A stretch of DNA of 64,000 nt from DASSSY01 sp035708205 (GTDB taxonomy: Bacteria; Bacteroidota; Bacteroidia; Chitinophagales; Chitinophagaceae). The position numbers and the translations under genes were made by a program. Positions within the stretch are counted from its first letter, which is position 1, and every line of letters starts with the position of its first letter. A model generated the notes under the pieces. That model searched no databases. It was not told the origin of the DNA and worked only from the letters and a program-made list of their open reading frames with translations. The stretch covers positions 434,001 to 498,000 of the forward strand of contig DASSSY010000006.1 of NCBI GenBank assembly GCA_035708205.1, read 5' to 3'. Below, one piece after another: positions 33,144-41,755 of this stretch.

Positions 33144-34400
33144 TCAGGTTGAGCGTATGGCTACTACAGGATCTAATCTGGATGCGGAACGTGCGGGGAT
33201 ATAACCGGAAACCAGTCCGACAAAGGTGGAGATGCCAATACCGAGGAAAATGTTCCCTAAAGATAAGGATATCTCAAAATCGGAAGCTTTGGTGACGATA
33301 AAGCCCAAGACCATGACCATAAAGATGCCTGTCAGGCCGCCGAGGATACACAGGATAACGGCTTCTATTAAAAATTCCGAAAGTATGACGGAAGCGCGCG
33401 CGCCAATAGCCTTTTTTAGCCCAATGATCCTGGTACGTTCCTTGACGGTAACGAACATGATATTTGCAATACCGAAACCGCCAACTAACAGGGAAAAGAA
33501 AGCGATGATGCTGCCTACTAAATTAACCATTACAAAAACGGTGTCCAGCCTTGCCGTGATCTGGCTCAGGCGGTTGATGGAAAAATTATCCGGTTCACCG
33601 GGATTGACTTTTCGCACTGCGCGCAAAATACCTTCCACCTCTGAGCTTAGCTCATCAGTTGGAATACCGGATTTTCCTTTAATCATTAAGGTCGTGCTGG
33701 CATTGCTTGAACGGATGTTTTTAATAGTCGCTTCCGCAAAATAGGGGTAAATAATACCGTTGTCAAAATCTATCCCCGACATGCTGCTGCCGCTTTTTTT
33801 CAGTACCCCGATGACCTTGAATTTATGACCTAAAAAACTTATGAAATGATCATCGATGCTTTGCCCGTTTGGGAAAAGACTGGTATAAACATCATGTCCT
33901 AAAACAGCTTTAAACTGGCCGCCAACTAATTCGGCATTATTGAGATAGCGTCCCTTCGCCAAATCGAAAGTTTGCATTTTTTCAAAATTGTCGGTAACGG
34001 CATAGCCCGAGATGCCTCCTGTTTCGTATTTGTCCTGAGTGGCCGTAATATCGTTTTCCCGGTAAAGCAGGGTTGCTACGGCTGCCGTCTGGCTGTGGTT
34101 TTCTATGGCGTTTAGCTCAACCGGTGTCAGGGGTGGCCTTCGTAAATAATCCCACCATTTATATACACCATTTTCATCCATCCAGGGCATTTTGCTGACA
34201 TAAAGAATATTATCGCCCAAAGCGGCGACATTCTTACGGATATTTTGTTCCATGCTGTCCAAAACCGTAAATACCGCCACAATGCAGAAAATCCCGATCG
34301 TGACGCCGGACAGGGACAGGATGGTGCGCAGCTTGTTTGATTTTAGTTCCTGAAAGGCAATCCGTAAACTGGCTTCGGCTATTTGCAACAGTTGGCGCAT
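33144..34400 (-). CDS. MacB-like ABC transporter permease (FtsX family)
   Basis: A 418-residue permease: N-terminal membrane helix (IGIFCIVAVFTVLDSM), a large periplasmic MacB-PCD-like domain (about residues 50-270) and three C-terminal helices ending VGLVSGYIPARSASRLDPVVAIRS, a classic FtsX-type end. It would work with a LolD-type ATPase that is not encoded beside it. Family members move lipoproteins, peptides or antibiotics, or respond mechanically. The phosphoribosyltransferase gene follows at 14 bp. Confidence 0.9.
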   Translation of the reverse strand: MRQLLQIAEASLRIAFQELKSNKLRTILSLSGVTIGIFCIVAVFTVLDSMEQNIRKNVAALGDNILYVSKMPWMDENGVYKWWDYLRRPPLTPVELNAIENHSQTAAVATLLYRENDITATQDKYETGGISGYAVTDNFEKMQTFDLAKGRYLNNAELVGGQFKAVLGHDVYTSLFPNGQSIDDHFISFLGHKFKVIGVLKKSGSSMSGIDFDNGIIYPYFAEATIKNIRSSNASTTLMIKGKSGIPTDELSSEVEGILRAVRKVNPGEPDNFSINRLSQITARLDTVFVMVNLVGSIIAFFSLLVGGFGIANIMFVTVKERTRIIGLKKAIGARASVILSEFLIEAVILCILGGLTGIFMVMVLGFIVTKASDFEISLSLGNIFLGIGISTFVGLVSGYIPARSASRLDPVVAIRST

Positions 34401-34433
34401 CTGTAATTCCGGCGGTTATTCGATAGTAAAAAG

Positions 34434-34441
34434 CAAATGTA
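34434..34441 (-). promoter_or_regulatory. -7 promoter box of the FtsX-type permease gene
   Basis: TACATTTG on the minus strand matches TAnnTTTG and lies 33 nt before the ATG. Confidence 0.45.
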
Positions 34442-34883
34442 ATGAATAAAATTGTGGGCTGATCAGGAAATTTGCGCCTTGCTGTTTCAACGATCATTTC
34501 CTTAAAAAAGCAGAAAGAATCTCCTACGCTAAATGTTATTGTCGGGTTAATCCTGGTGCGGAGATTTTATGGCGGAACAAAAGCGGTTTTCGTTAATGAT
34601 TTTTTGGAAATTCCTTGTTGAGAATTAACGATTATTTGACCTTGTATAACGGTAAGATGCTGTTAGGTAGCTCTTTAAAAATAAGATAGGGATATCATTT
34701 TGTAAGAGAGAAAATACCCTGATAATTTAGCGACGTTTTTTTTGTTAAAGGTGCGTGAGCTTTCCTGGCTTAACCCCCTTACCATTTGGCCGGTCAGTGC
34801 TGTGTTGCTTTTTTAAAAAGACTTACTTTCACTTTTCCGGTAGCTTTCGAGACCGATCTTTTTAGAAATTATGCAATCAATTT
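34442..34883. other. 442-bp intergenic region between divergent permease and POT genes
   Basis: No credible gene is visible. The region is AT-rich, with an 8-bp inverted repeat TCGTTAAT / ATTAACGA at 34590-34597 and 34624-34631 and a near-match -7 box TAGCTTTC at 34841-34848. Nothing else specific is seen. Confidence 0.5.
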
Positions 34884-36365
34884 ATGGAAACCACTAGGCC
34901 TGAAACTCTTTCCGCCCCCTTAGCCCGTCCTGCCGAAAAACCTAAATTTCCCAAAAGCATTCCTTATATTGTCGGTAACGAGGCTGCCGAACGGTTTAGT
35001 TTTTACGGTATGAAAGCTATTCTGGCTATTTTTTTAGTCAGCCAGTTTTCATTTTCAAACGCGGAATCCAATGCTACCGTTCATTTGTTTATCGCGCTGA
35101 CTTATTTTATGTCCATTGTGGGGGGCCTGCTGGCAGATTGGTTCCTGGGAAAGTATGCCACTATTTTCTGGCTGTCTTTGGTGTATTGTGCCGGGCACGC
35201 CTGTTTGGCCATGTTTGACATTAATATTCACGGTTTCCTGTTCGGGTTGTTGTTGATTACCATTGGCGCCGGGGGTATTAAGCCCTGTGTTTCCGCAAAT
35301 GTCGGCGATCAGTTTGACAGCACTAATCAAAGCCTGATCTCCAAAATGTTCAACTGGTTCTATTTTGCCATTAACCTGGGCGCATTTTTCTCGACCTTGC
35401 TGACCCCTTATCTTTATCAAAAAGCCGGGGCCAAATGGGCTTTTGGCGTTCCGGGCATACTTATGGGCCTGGCTACGCTTATTTTTTGGTTAGGCAGGAA
35501 AAAATATGTCCGGCTGAAGCCTAGGGGTTTTCCAAGGGAGAACTTTGTCTTTATAAACGGGTACATGCTCAAGTGCCTGTTTGCGCGGCGGGATGGGATA
35601 TCCGTTCGCCAAATGGCCGAAAAAAAATTTAGTCCCGGCGCTATCGAAGGCGTATTTGCGGTATGGCGTGTTTTAGCGGTGTTTGCCTTTATTCCGGTTT
35701 ACTGGGCATTATATGATCAAAACGGTTCTGAATGGGTGTTGCAGGCCAGGGACATGAACCTTCATTTTTTGGGTATTGACTGGTACGCCTCTCAGATCCA
35801 GGCTATCAACCCGATTTTGATCCTGGTGTTTATCCCCTTGTTTTCCTATGTGGTTTATCCATTAGTGGAAAGGATAGGCATTAAATTTACACCATTAAGA
35901 AAAATCGGCACCGGTTTCTTCGTGCTGGCCTCGGCTTTTTTGGTGATTGCCATGATCCAGACAAAAATTGACCGGGGAGGGCATCCCAATATTGCCTGGC
36001 AGATACTGGCCTATACCTTGTTGACGGCTTCGGAGATACTAGTGTCCATTACAGGGCTGGAGTATGCTTATACTCAGGCGCCAAAGTCCATGAAGAGTAC
36101 CATTATGGCATTCTTTCTGATGACGGTATTTGTTGGCGATTTGTTTGTGTCTCTGGTCAATACCAATATTGAGCATCATGGTATCATGTCTTCTTTGAAA
36201 GGCGATGCTACTTATTATTGGTTCTTCCTGGTACTGCTTGGTATTTTTACGGTGATCTATCTGGGGGTATCAAAGTTTATTAAGGAAAAGAGCTATTTGG
36301 TGGAGGAAGCTGATGAGGAATCTGTGGCCGCTGCGGCTTCTAATGACGGCACATTGGAACATTAA
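34884..36365 (+). CDS. Proton-dependent oligopeptide (POT/PTR2) family transporter
   Basis: A 493-residue membrane protein of the major facilitator superfamily. The N-terminus contains the POT signature NEAAERFSFYGMKAIL, with the E-x-x-E-R-F motif for proton coupling, followed by the PTR2 pattern FNWFYFAINLGAFFS. About 14 hydrophobic segments are seen. It should import di- and tripeptides with protons. The C-terminal 18 residues are acidic and cytoplasmic. The neighbouring DtxR regulator is convergent and probably unrelated. Confidence 0.93.
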   Translation: METTRPETLSAPLARPAEKPKFPKSIPYIVGNEAAERFSFYGMKAILAIFLVSQFSFSNAESNATVHLFIALTYFMSIVGGLLADWFLGKYATIFWLSLVYCAGHACLAMFDINIHGFLFGLLLITIGAGGIKPCVSANVGDQFDSTNQSLISKMFNWFYFAINLGAFFSTLLTPYLYQKAGAKWAFGVPGILMGLATLIFWLGRKKYVRLKPRGFPRENFVFINGYMLKCLFARRDGISVRQMAEKKFSPGAIEGVFAVWRVLAVFAFIPVYWALYDQNGSEWVLQARDMNLHFLGIDWYASQIQAINPILILVFIPLFSYVVYPLVERIGIKFTPLRKIGTGFFVLASAFLVIAMIQTKIDRGGHPNIAWQILAYTLLTASEILVSITGLEYAYTQAPKSMKSTIMAFFLMTVFVGDLFVSLVNTNIEHHGIMSSLKGDATYYWFFLVLLGIFTVIYLGVSKFIKEKSYLVEEADEESVAAAASNDGTLEH

Positions 36366-36632
36366 TATGGATAACGGCGTGTGGCCAACGGTGGTAAATT
36401 CAAAGTAAACTTTGCCGTCTTTTGAAACGTTTGCGGCATTTCCCGTTCAATGTGCGCTGTAGTCTGAGAAAGCTTAACCATGCTGGCCATATTTTAAGGC
36501 CATGATGATGGATTAACCGGAAAGATATTGTTTCTCTCCATCGCTTTACAATTATAGTCGTCAACAGCCAATGATAAATAGCGAATATCCGAACGCAGCT
36601 TTGCGTGTAGTATTCCGATCTACCATAGCATT

Positions 36633-37286
36633 TCAGCCTTTGACCAACAGCCGTTCGCAAACTTTCTGGCTTAAGACTTCATTTTGCTGGTGACCGTAAG
36701 TAACGGTCATGGTGCCGTCAAATGGTTCAATAGCCATGATATGGATTTCAGTCCCTAATTTTAAATGACGGCTGTTGAGGAATTTCAAAAAATCATTGGA
36801 AGAATGGGTGACCGCCACCAAGATCACATCCTGTCCGGCCAGGCAATCAATAAGCCGCTTATGCTCCCTGCGGTGTACATTTCCTTTTTTGTCCGGGATG
36901 GGTGCGCCATGAGGGTCCCAATCCGGGTAATTGAGAAGCTCGTCCATTTTGTCGAAAAAAGCCGATGACTGGATATGCTCGATTTGCTCCGCTATGTCAT
37001 GTACCTCTTCCCAGCCAAAGCTCATTTTTTCAACCAGGAACATTTCGGTCAACCGGTGTTTACGGATAATTAGGGCAGCTGCCCGCCGACCTTCTTTGGT
37101 TAGGGATACCGGCTTGTAACTTTCGTAATGGACAAGCTTTTTTTCGGCAAGTTTTTTAATCATGCTGCTGGCTGTCGGCATTTTTATAGAAAGGTGTTGC
37201 GCCAGCTCATTTATATTGACCTCACCGGTGTCGCCGGAAAGATTAAAAAGTGCCTTCAGATAATTTTCCTCGGTTAATGAATGCAT
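36633..37286 (-). CDS. DtxR/MntR family metal-dependent regulator
   Basis: A 217-residue repressor. An N-terminal winged helix (HSLTEENYLKALFNLSG, then TASSMIKKLAEKKLVHYES) is followed by a dimerisation domain with metal-binding residues in the pattern HRLTEMFLVEKMSFGWEEVHDIAEQIEHIQS. A C-terminal FeoA/SH3-like domain begins near residue 150. It probably controls iron or manganese uptake. The start at ATG 37286 is set by the -7 box at 37293-37300, since the TTG at 37295 lies inside it. The gap between box and ATG is only 6 nt. No transport gene for iron or manganese is adjacent. Confidence 0.9.
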   Translation of the reverse strand: MHSLTEENYLKALFNLSGDTGEVNINELAQHLSIKMPTASSMIKKLAEKKLVHYESYKPVSLTKEGRRAAALIIRKHRLTEMFLVEKMSFGWEEVHDIAEQIEHIQSSAFFDKMDELLNYPDWDPHGAPIPDKKGNVHRREHKRLIDCLAGQDVILVAVTHSSNDFLKFLNSRHLKLGTEIHIMAIEPFDGTMTVTYGHQQNEVLSQKVCERLLVKG

Positions 37287-37292
37287 GATGAG

Positions 37293-37300
37293 CAAAGGTA
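37293..37300 (-). promoter_or_regulatory. -7 promoter box abutting the dtxR-like gene
   Basis: TACCTTTG on the minus strand matches TAnnTTTG and ends 6 nt before the ATG. The mRNA would be leaderless or nearly so. Confidence 0.5.
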
Positions 37301-37446
37301 ATCGAATTTGGCTTTCAGGAAGACGGCTTTTTGCGGCATCTGTAAAGAGTCGCTTATGACTAAAGGCTCACTTTTGTTTCATCTCATGAACGGCATTTGC
37401 CCGGTGGCCGGAAAGCTGGGTGTATGGTAATGATGTTTAAATATAC

Positions 37447-37454
37447 TACTTTTG
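37447..37454 (+). promoter_or_regulatory. -7 promoter box of the yicC-gldH unit
   Basis: TACTTTTG matches TAnnTTTG and lies 25 nt before the ATG at 37480. Confidence 0.5.
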
Positions 37455-37479
37455 ACCTGTTTTATTTGAACCTTATTTT

Positions 37480-38367
37480 ATGTTATACTCAATGACGGGC
37501 TACGGCCGGGCGGAAGGCCTGCTTCGTGGTAGCCTGCAGGTGACGGTTGAAATTCGCTCGCTCAATGGTAAGAGCTTTGAACTGAACAACCGGTTTCCCC
37601 CGGCCTTAAGGCCATTTGAAGCGCATATCCGAAAGCTGCTACAGCAAATACTGATCCGGGGCTCTGTAGACATAGCTATCAGCTTAAAGCAAAATGATAG
37701 TGCACGACCCGTAGCTGTTAACAAGGAGTTGGCCGGGTTTTACTACCAGGCGATGCAGGATATCGCTCAAACATTATCTTTGAAAACTTCCGAAGAGCAC
37801 GCCCTGCAAACGTTGATGGGCTTGCCCGATGTTATAGCGCCGGATACGGAAGGGCTGGAAGAGCAGGACTGGCCCGATATGCAGCCTGTTATTGAAGCGG
37901 CAGCCGGCGCTTTGTTGCAGTTTAGGAGAAATGAAGGGACAGCCGTACAAAAAGATTTATCCGAAAGAGTTGACAATATTGAACAGCTACTGGCTGAAGT
38001 GCTGCCGCTGGAAAAGGAAAGGATTAACCGTATCCGTCAAAGGATCCAAGCTTCGCTTGAAGAATGGGTAGGCAAGCAAAATACCGATGAGAACCGTTTT
38101 GAGCAGGAGTTGATTTATTACCTGGAGAAAATTGATTTTTCCGAAGAAAAACAACGCCTGGCCGCGCACTGTAGATATTTTAAGGAATTAGTGCAGCAAG
38201 GCGGTGGTGAGGGGATCGGAAAAAAGCTGGGTTTCGTGCTCCAGGAGATTGGCCGAGAGATCAATACGCTTGGCTCAAAAGCTAATGATGCCGGTATCCA
38301 AAAAATTGTGGTCAATATGAAAGATGAATTGGAAAAAGCCAAAGAGCAGGTTCTCAATGTACTTTAG
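37480..38367 (+). CDS. YicC family endoribonuclease-like protein
   Basis: A 295-residue protein of the YicC family. The opening MLYSMTGYGRAEG and the region VEIRSLNGKSFELNNRFP match the family, as does the DUF1732 C-terminus: KIDFSEEKQRLAAHCRYF and LGFVLQEIGREINTLGSKAND. E. coli YicC is reported to be an endoribonuclease. gldH follows after 45 bp. Confidence 0.9.
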   Translation: MLYSMTGYGRAEGLLRGSLQVTVEIRSLNGKSFELNNRFPPALRPFEAHIRKLLQQILIRGSVDIAISLKQNDSARPVAVNKELAGFYYQAMQDIAQTLSLKTSEEHALQTLMGLPDVIAPDTEGLEEQDWPDMQPVIEAAAGALLQFRRNEGTAVQKDLSERVDNIEQLLAEVLPLEKERINRIRQRIQASLEEWVGKQNTDENRFEQELIYYLEKIDFSEEKQRLAAHCRYFKELVQQGGGEGIGKKLGFVLQEIGREINTLGSKANDAGIQKIVVNMKDELEKAKEQVLNVL

Positions 38368-38412
38368 AAATCCCCTGAGCAATTCAGTAGTCAAAAATCA
38401 TCTCAAGAAAGT

Positions 38413-38925
38413 ATGAAAATCCCAGCTTTTAGAAAATACTTAGCGGTAAGCCCGGTATGGTTTTTTTTGTTCGTCATTTGCCTGTCGGAAGCCTGCCAGA
38501 TGCCTTCCGGCGCGAAGTATCAAAAGGAAGTGCCTATTACCAACGCTGCCTGGAACTATAATTTCCAGCCTTTTTTCTCCATAAATATCAAGGATACCTC
38601 GGCGCGTTATCAGACCTATATTCTTTTGCGTCATGACGCTTCCTATCCCTTTGCCAATATCTGGCTGCGGCTTTGGGTAAAGCAGCCCGGAGATTCGGCA
38701 TGGTCAAATGGCGAACGCCTTGATCTTCGCTTAGCCGATATAAGCGGTAGTTGGCTGGGTAAGGGCATGGGGAGCGTCTGGGAGCATAAAATTCCTTTAA
38801 ATAAGACACAAAACCTTCATTTTTCAAAACCGGGAACTTACCAGGTAAAGGTCGAGCAGATCATGCGTGACAATCCGCTGGCCGGTATTTTAAACGCGGG
38901 AATAATTGTTGAGAAGATAAATTGA
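38413..38925 (+). CDS. gldH: Gliding motility lipoprotein GldH
   Basis: A 170-residue lipoprotein. The signal sequence ends at the lipobox ...LSEAC, with Cys28 as the lipidated residue. The mature domain shows the GldH pattern: NAAWNYNFQPFFSINIKDTS, then YILLRHDASYPFANIWL and the region ADISGSWLGKGMGSVWEH, ending MRDNPLAGILNAGIIVEK. GldH is needed for gliding in Flavobacterium johnsoniae and is present more widely in Bacteroidota, including non-gliders. Its exact role is uncertain. It probably shares a transcript with yicC. Confidence 0.88.
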   Translation: MKIPAFRKYLAVSPVWFFLFVICLSEACQMPSGAKYQKEVPITNAAWNYNFQPFFSINIKDTSARYQTYILLRHDASYPFANIWLRLWVKQPGDSAWSNGERLDLRLADISGSWLGKGMGSVWEHKIPLNKTQNLHFSKPGTYQVKVEQIMRDNPLAGILNAGIIVEKIN

Positions 38926-39010
38926 AAAGAAATTTTATCAAAAAAGTAAATTAATAAGCTAAATTTTTATCTTTACCAAAATTAACCGACTCTTTCAAAA
39001 CGAAAATACG

Positions 39011-39541
39011 ATGAAAAAAATCTTACTGTTGGCTTGTGCCGTTTTGGGCATGAATTTATGTTTTACGTCCTGCTCTTCTGATTATGATGCTTCCCCGGAA
39101 GTGAATAATTCGGGCGTGCGTAATCCTTTGCAGGGGACTTTTACGGCAACAATAAACGGTGTACCTTTTATTGCGGATGAGAAAACAATTTCCGATACGA
39201 CCATCAATGGTATAAGATCGATCTCTGTTGCGGGGCTGGCCTTCAATCCCGATAAAAATCCGGAAAAAAACTCTACGGTTACCCTGATGATTCCCGATTA
39301 CAATGGGGCGCATAGCTATATTATGGATGGCATGACGGCTTCGGGAATGTACACGATAAAAGACAGCGCCAACATTCAAAACTTTGCAGCGATAACTAAT
39401 GATACGCTTTCAATGATTACAATTACCGGGGACGGGAGCTCACTGGAAGGCAATTTTAACTTTAAGGTAATACCGGCGGGCAGCAATCCTAATCATGACA
39501 CCATAACCATTGCGGAAGGCAATTTCAGCATTCCCAGATAA
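39011..39541 (+). CDS. Lipoprotein, DUF6252-like
   Basis: A 176-residue lipoprotein (lipobox LCFTSC, Cys21). A linker precedes a beta-rich domain whose pattern FTATINGVPFIADE, TVTLMIPDY, SMITITGDGSSLEGNFNF and TITIAEGNFSIPR resembles DUF6252 calycin-like lipoproteins of Bacteroidota. This assignment is from memory of the pattern. A near-match -7 box (TATCTTTA, 38968-38975) lies upstream. A terminator follows at 39574, so it is likely a single-gene unit. Confidence 0.65.
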   Translation: MKKILLLACAVLGMNLCFTSCSSDYDASPEVNNSGVRNPLQGTFTATINGVPFIADEKTISDTTINGIRSISVAGLAFNPDKNPEKNSTVTLMIPDYNGAHSYIMDGMTASGMYTIKDSANIQNFAAITNDTLSMITITGDGSSLEGNFNFKVIPAGSNPNHDTITIAEGNFSIPR

Positions 39542-39573
39542 TAGGTTATTTGAGGACAATAAAATTATTTGGA

Positions 39574-39604
39574 AAACGGCATCTTATTCTGATGCCGTTT
39601 TTTT
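39574..39604 (+). terminator. Terminator of the 39011 lipoprotein gene
   Basis: A perfect 10-bp stem (AAACGGCATC / GATGCCGTTT, 7-nt loop) is followed by TTTT. Its T-run runs into the -7 box of the next gene. Confidence 0.85.
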
Positions 39605-39611
39605 ATTTTTG
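39604..39611 (+). promoter_or_regulatory. -7 promoter box abutting the MauE-thioredoxin gene
   Basis: TATTTTTG matches TAnnTTTG, ends 4 nt before the ATG at 39616 and directly follows the terminator of the previous gene. Confidence 0.45.
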
Positions 39612-39615
39612 AAAG

Positions 39616-40560
39616 ATGAAAAAAACGAAACAATTAATACTAATACTCCTATCCATCTTCTTAGGCGCATTTTTTATTTTCTCCGCCTGGACGAAAACCA
39701 CGCCTAACCTTAATTATTTTGAAACGGTCATTCATCAGCAGATCGGGGTTTCCGACTGGTTATCCGCCATAGCGGCAAGGTTTTTTATCGGTTTGGAAGC
39801 AGCCCTGGGATTGATGATGTTTCTGAATGTCTTCGGCCGTAAAAAATGGGTTTTAAAAGCATGCCTGGTCTTATTGTTAGTGTTTAGTGTGCATCTGGTG
39901 ATTCTTTGGATTAACGAAGGCAGCGCGGTGGATTGCGGCTGCATGGGATCCGTGGTCAGGATGAATCCCTGGGTGTCTTTATTGAAGAATATTGTTCTGA
40001 TTGTTCTGGTTTGGTTGTTGATGCGTTTCTCAAAAGAAGAGCATAATGGCTATAATCATGTGTTGTCCATTATCATCACGGCGATCATAATTGCAGCACC
40101 TTTTGTATTGTTCCCTATTGGCCCGAGAAGCATGCCCATGAGCACGCTTTATGCCCCGGCTCAACCCATGAGCCCTAAGCAGGAGTTAAGGCATGGTAAG
40201 CATATTGTTTGTTTTATGAGCCTGACCTGCCCCCATTGCAGGGACGCTGCAGCCCTGATCCACCAGATAGTTGAAAAGCATCCGGAGTGGCCATTCTATA
40301 TTTTTTTCCCCTTGGGGGAAAATGATACGGTGCAAAAGATGCAGCTGAAAGATTTTATGGCTGAGACGCATGACAGGCAGGTCCCTTATTCTTTTATCGC
40401 CCGGGAAAGCTTCGTGGATATGATAAAAGCTGCCGGAGAGGATGGGGTGCCGACCATGCTTTGGATGAATGACACGGTCATCGACCGGAAAATGAATGTC
40501 CCGGACCTGGAAAATACAAAGGAGATCGAGGAAGACATACAACAATGGCTGGCCAAATAA
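39616..40560 (+). CDS. MauE/DoxX-type membrane domain fused to a thioredoxin-like domain
   Basis: A 314-residue membrane protein. Residues 7-140 form four helices of the MauE/DoxX type, with a Cys pair Cys107-Gly-Cys109 (DCGCMG). A further helix (about 149-168) leads into a periplasmic thioredoxin-like domain with active-site Cys205-Pro-His-Cys208 (LTCPHCRD) and cis-Pro279 (GVPT). The layout, membrane dithiol plus CxxC thioredoxin in one chain, suggests electron transfer between the two, similar in principle to VKOR-thioredoxin fusions. The partner substrate is unknown. The gene is preceded by a terminator and a very close -7 box. Confidence 0.82.
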   Translation: MKKTKQLILILLSIFLGAFFIFSAWTKTTPNLNYFETVIHQQIGVSDWLSAIAARFFIGLEAALGLMMFLNVFGRKKWVLKACLVLLLVFSVHLVILWINEGSAVDCGCMGSVVRMNPWVSLLKNIVLIVLVWLLMRFSKEEHNGYNHVLSIIITAIIIAAPFVLFPIGPRSMPMSTLYAPAQPMSPKQELRHGKHIVCFMSLTCPHCRDAAALIHQIVEKHPEWPFYIFFPLGENDTVQKMQLKDFMAETHDRQVPYSFIARESFVDMIKAAGEDGVPTMLWMNDTVIDRKMNVPDLENTKEIEEDIQQWLAK

Positions 40561-40730
40561 CAGGCCAGAACTGTAATCCGGGATCGACCCTATGGTATTT
40601 CATTTATATTATCTTGAAAATATTGTTTAAATAAAGTTAAACTATGTTCCTGTAGTAGGCAAAAACCGTATGGCAGCGGATTTTCAGCTAAAAAAACTAT
40701 TCAATAATTATTTTAAACGTAAAAGAAGAT

Positions 40731-40738
40731 TATATTTG
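40731..40738 (+). promoter_or_regulatory. -7 promoter box of the HU gene
   Basis: TATATTTG matches TAnnTTTG and lies 46 nt before the ATG at 40785. Confidence 0.5.
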
Positions 40739-40784
40739 CTAAACAACTTTGTTTTTATTATTAACCCAAAAATTCAAAACTATT

Positions 40785-41066
40785 ATGAACAAAGCAGAAT
40801 TAGTGGACAAAATTGCCAAAGATTCCGGCATTACGAAGGTGCAGGCAAATGAAGCGCTGGACTCCTTTACCAAGAATGTTGTGGGAGCCCTGAAAAAAGG
40901 CGGAAGAGTGACCCTGGTAGGATTTGGTACATTTTCCGTATCAGAACGCTCTGCCCGTAACGGACGTAATCCCCAGACCGGAGAAGTGATTAAGATCAAA
41001 GCCCGTAAGGTACCCCGTTTTAAAGCCGGTAAGGACTTTGCAACAAAAATCGGTGGCAAGCGCTAA
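40785..41066 (+). CDS. HU family DNA-binding protein
   Basis: A 93-residue nucleoid protein of the HU/IHF family. The start at MNKAELVDKIAKDSGITKVQ gives a normal length. The DNA-binding arm GRNPQTGEVIKIKARKVPRFKAGK is intact, including the Pro that intercalates into bent DNA. It lies 140 bp before the bTHX gene. Confidence 0.95.
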   Translation: MNKAELVDKIAKDSGITKVQANEALDSFTKNVVGALKKGGRVTLVGFGTFSVSERSARNGRNPQTGEVIKIKARKVPRFKAGKDFATKIGGKR

Positions 41067-41091
41067 ATTGTCTTTCTACTTTATGACAAGG

Positions 41092-41124
41092 CTCGTGCGT
41101 TTGCCCGCATGAGTTTTGTTTTTT
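41092..41124 (+). terminator. Terminator of the HU gene
   Basis: An 8-bp stem (CTCGTGCG / CGCATGAG with one G-U pair, 6-nt loop) is followed by TTTTGTTTTTT. Confidence 0.75.
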
Positions 41125-41205
41125 ATGGCAGTTACGCTACTCACGGTTACTTGTATTTTCAGTAATCGATACATCGTTTTTCTAATCATCAAAAATTCTA
41201 AAATT

Positions 41206-41466
41206 ATGGGAAAAGGAGATAAACGTAGTTTTCGGGGGAAAATTGTAATGGGATCTTACGGCAAAAACAGGCCGAGGAAACCTGTTGCCAACACGGTGGC
41301 CTTGGTGCCGGAGACGGTGCCGGTGGCAAAAGAGAAAAAAGAAGAGCCGGCCGCCAAACCTAAAGCCACCGCAAAAAAAGCGGCAACAACCGTAAAGGAC
41401 GAGGCCGCGCCTAAAAAGAAAGTAGTTAAAAAAGCCAAACCCAAAGATACCGCAGGGAAGGGATAG
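41206..41466 (+). CDS. Ribosomal protein bTHX with an extended Lys/Ala/Pro-rich tail
   Basis: The start MGKGDKRSFRGKIVMGSYG matches the small 30S protein bTHX, which binds the head of the 30S subunit. The usual protein has about 25-30 residues; this one has 86. The extra 55 residues are nearly all Lys, Ala, Pro, Glu and Val (AKPKATAKKAATTVKDEAAP), a composition like histone H1 tails. The ORF track start further upstream would add a hydrophobic stretch unlike the family. No promoter box was seen. It follows the HU gene. Confidence 0.82.
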   Translation: MGKGDKRSFRGKIVMGSYGKNRPRKPVANTVALVPETVPVAKEKKEEPAAKPKATAKKAATTVKDEAAPKKKVVKKAKPKDTAGKG

Positions 41467-41755
41467 GTAATATTATAAGACCTGTTCAGCATTTAAGGCC
41501 TTCGTATTTTAAAGAATTATTTTCGAACGATTCAATATTGCCGGGCAAAGGGGCCAACCGCAAAAGATAAGCAGCCTGGTGGGATATGCCTCGGGCTGTT
41601 TGTCTTTTTGATCCCATGGGAAACCTCTGCTATGGTAAGCCCCGTCTGTATAAATGCCCTGGAGAATATTGTGTCCTTCCCGACGGTTTAAGGCTTTGTT
41701 TACTTTTAGGGCATTCCCGGGAAACGGAAACCTGGAAAAATTAAACGAAAAGACA

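Noticed and set aside
36400..36660. 86-codon minus-strand ORF between the POT and DtxR genes
   Set aside because: It overlaps the end of the DtxR gene, has no recognisable domain and its composition (many W, R, S, I) looks like a chance frame.
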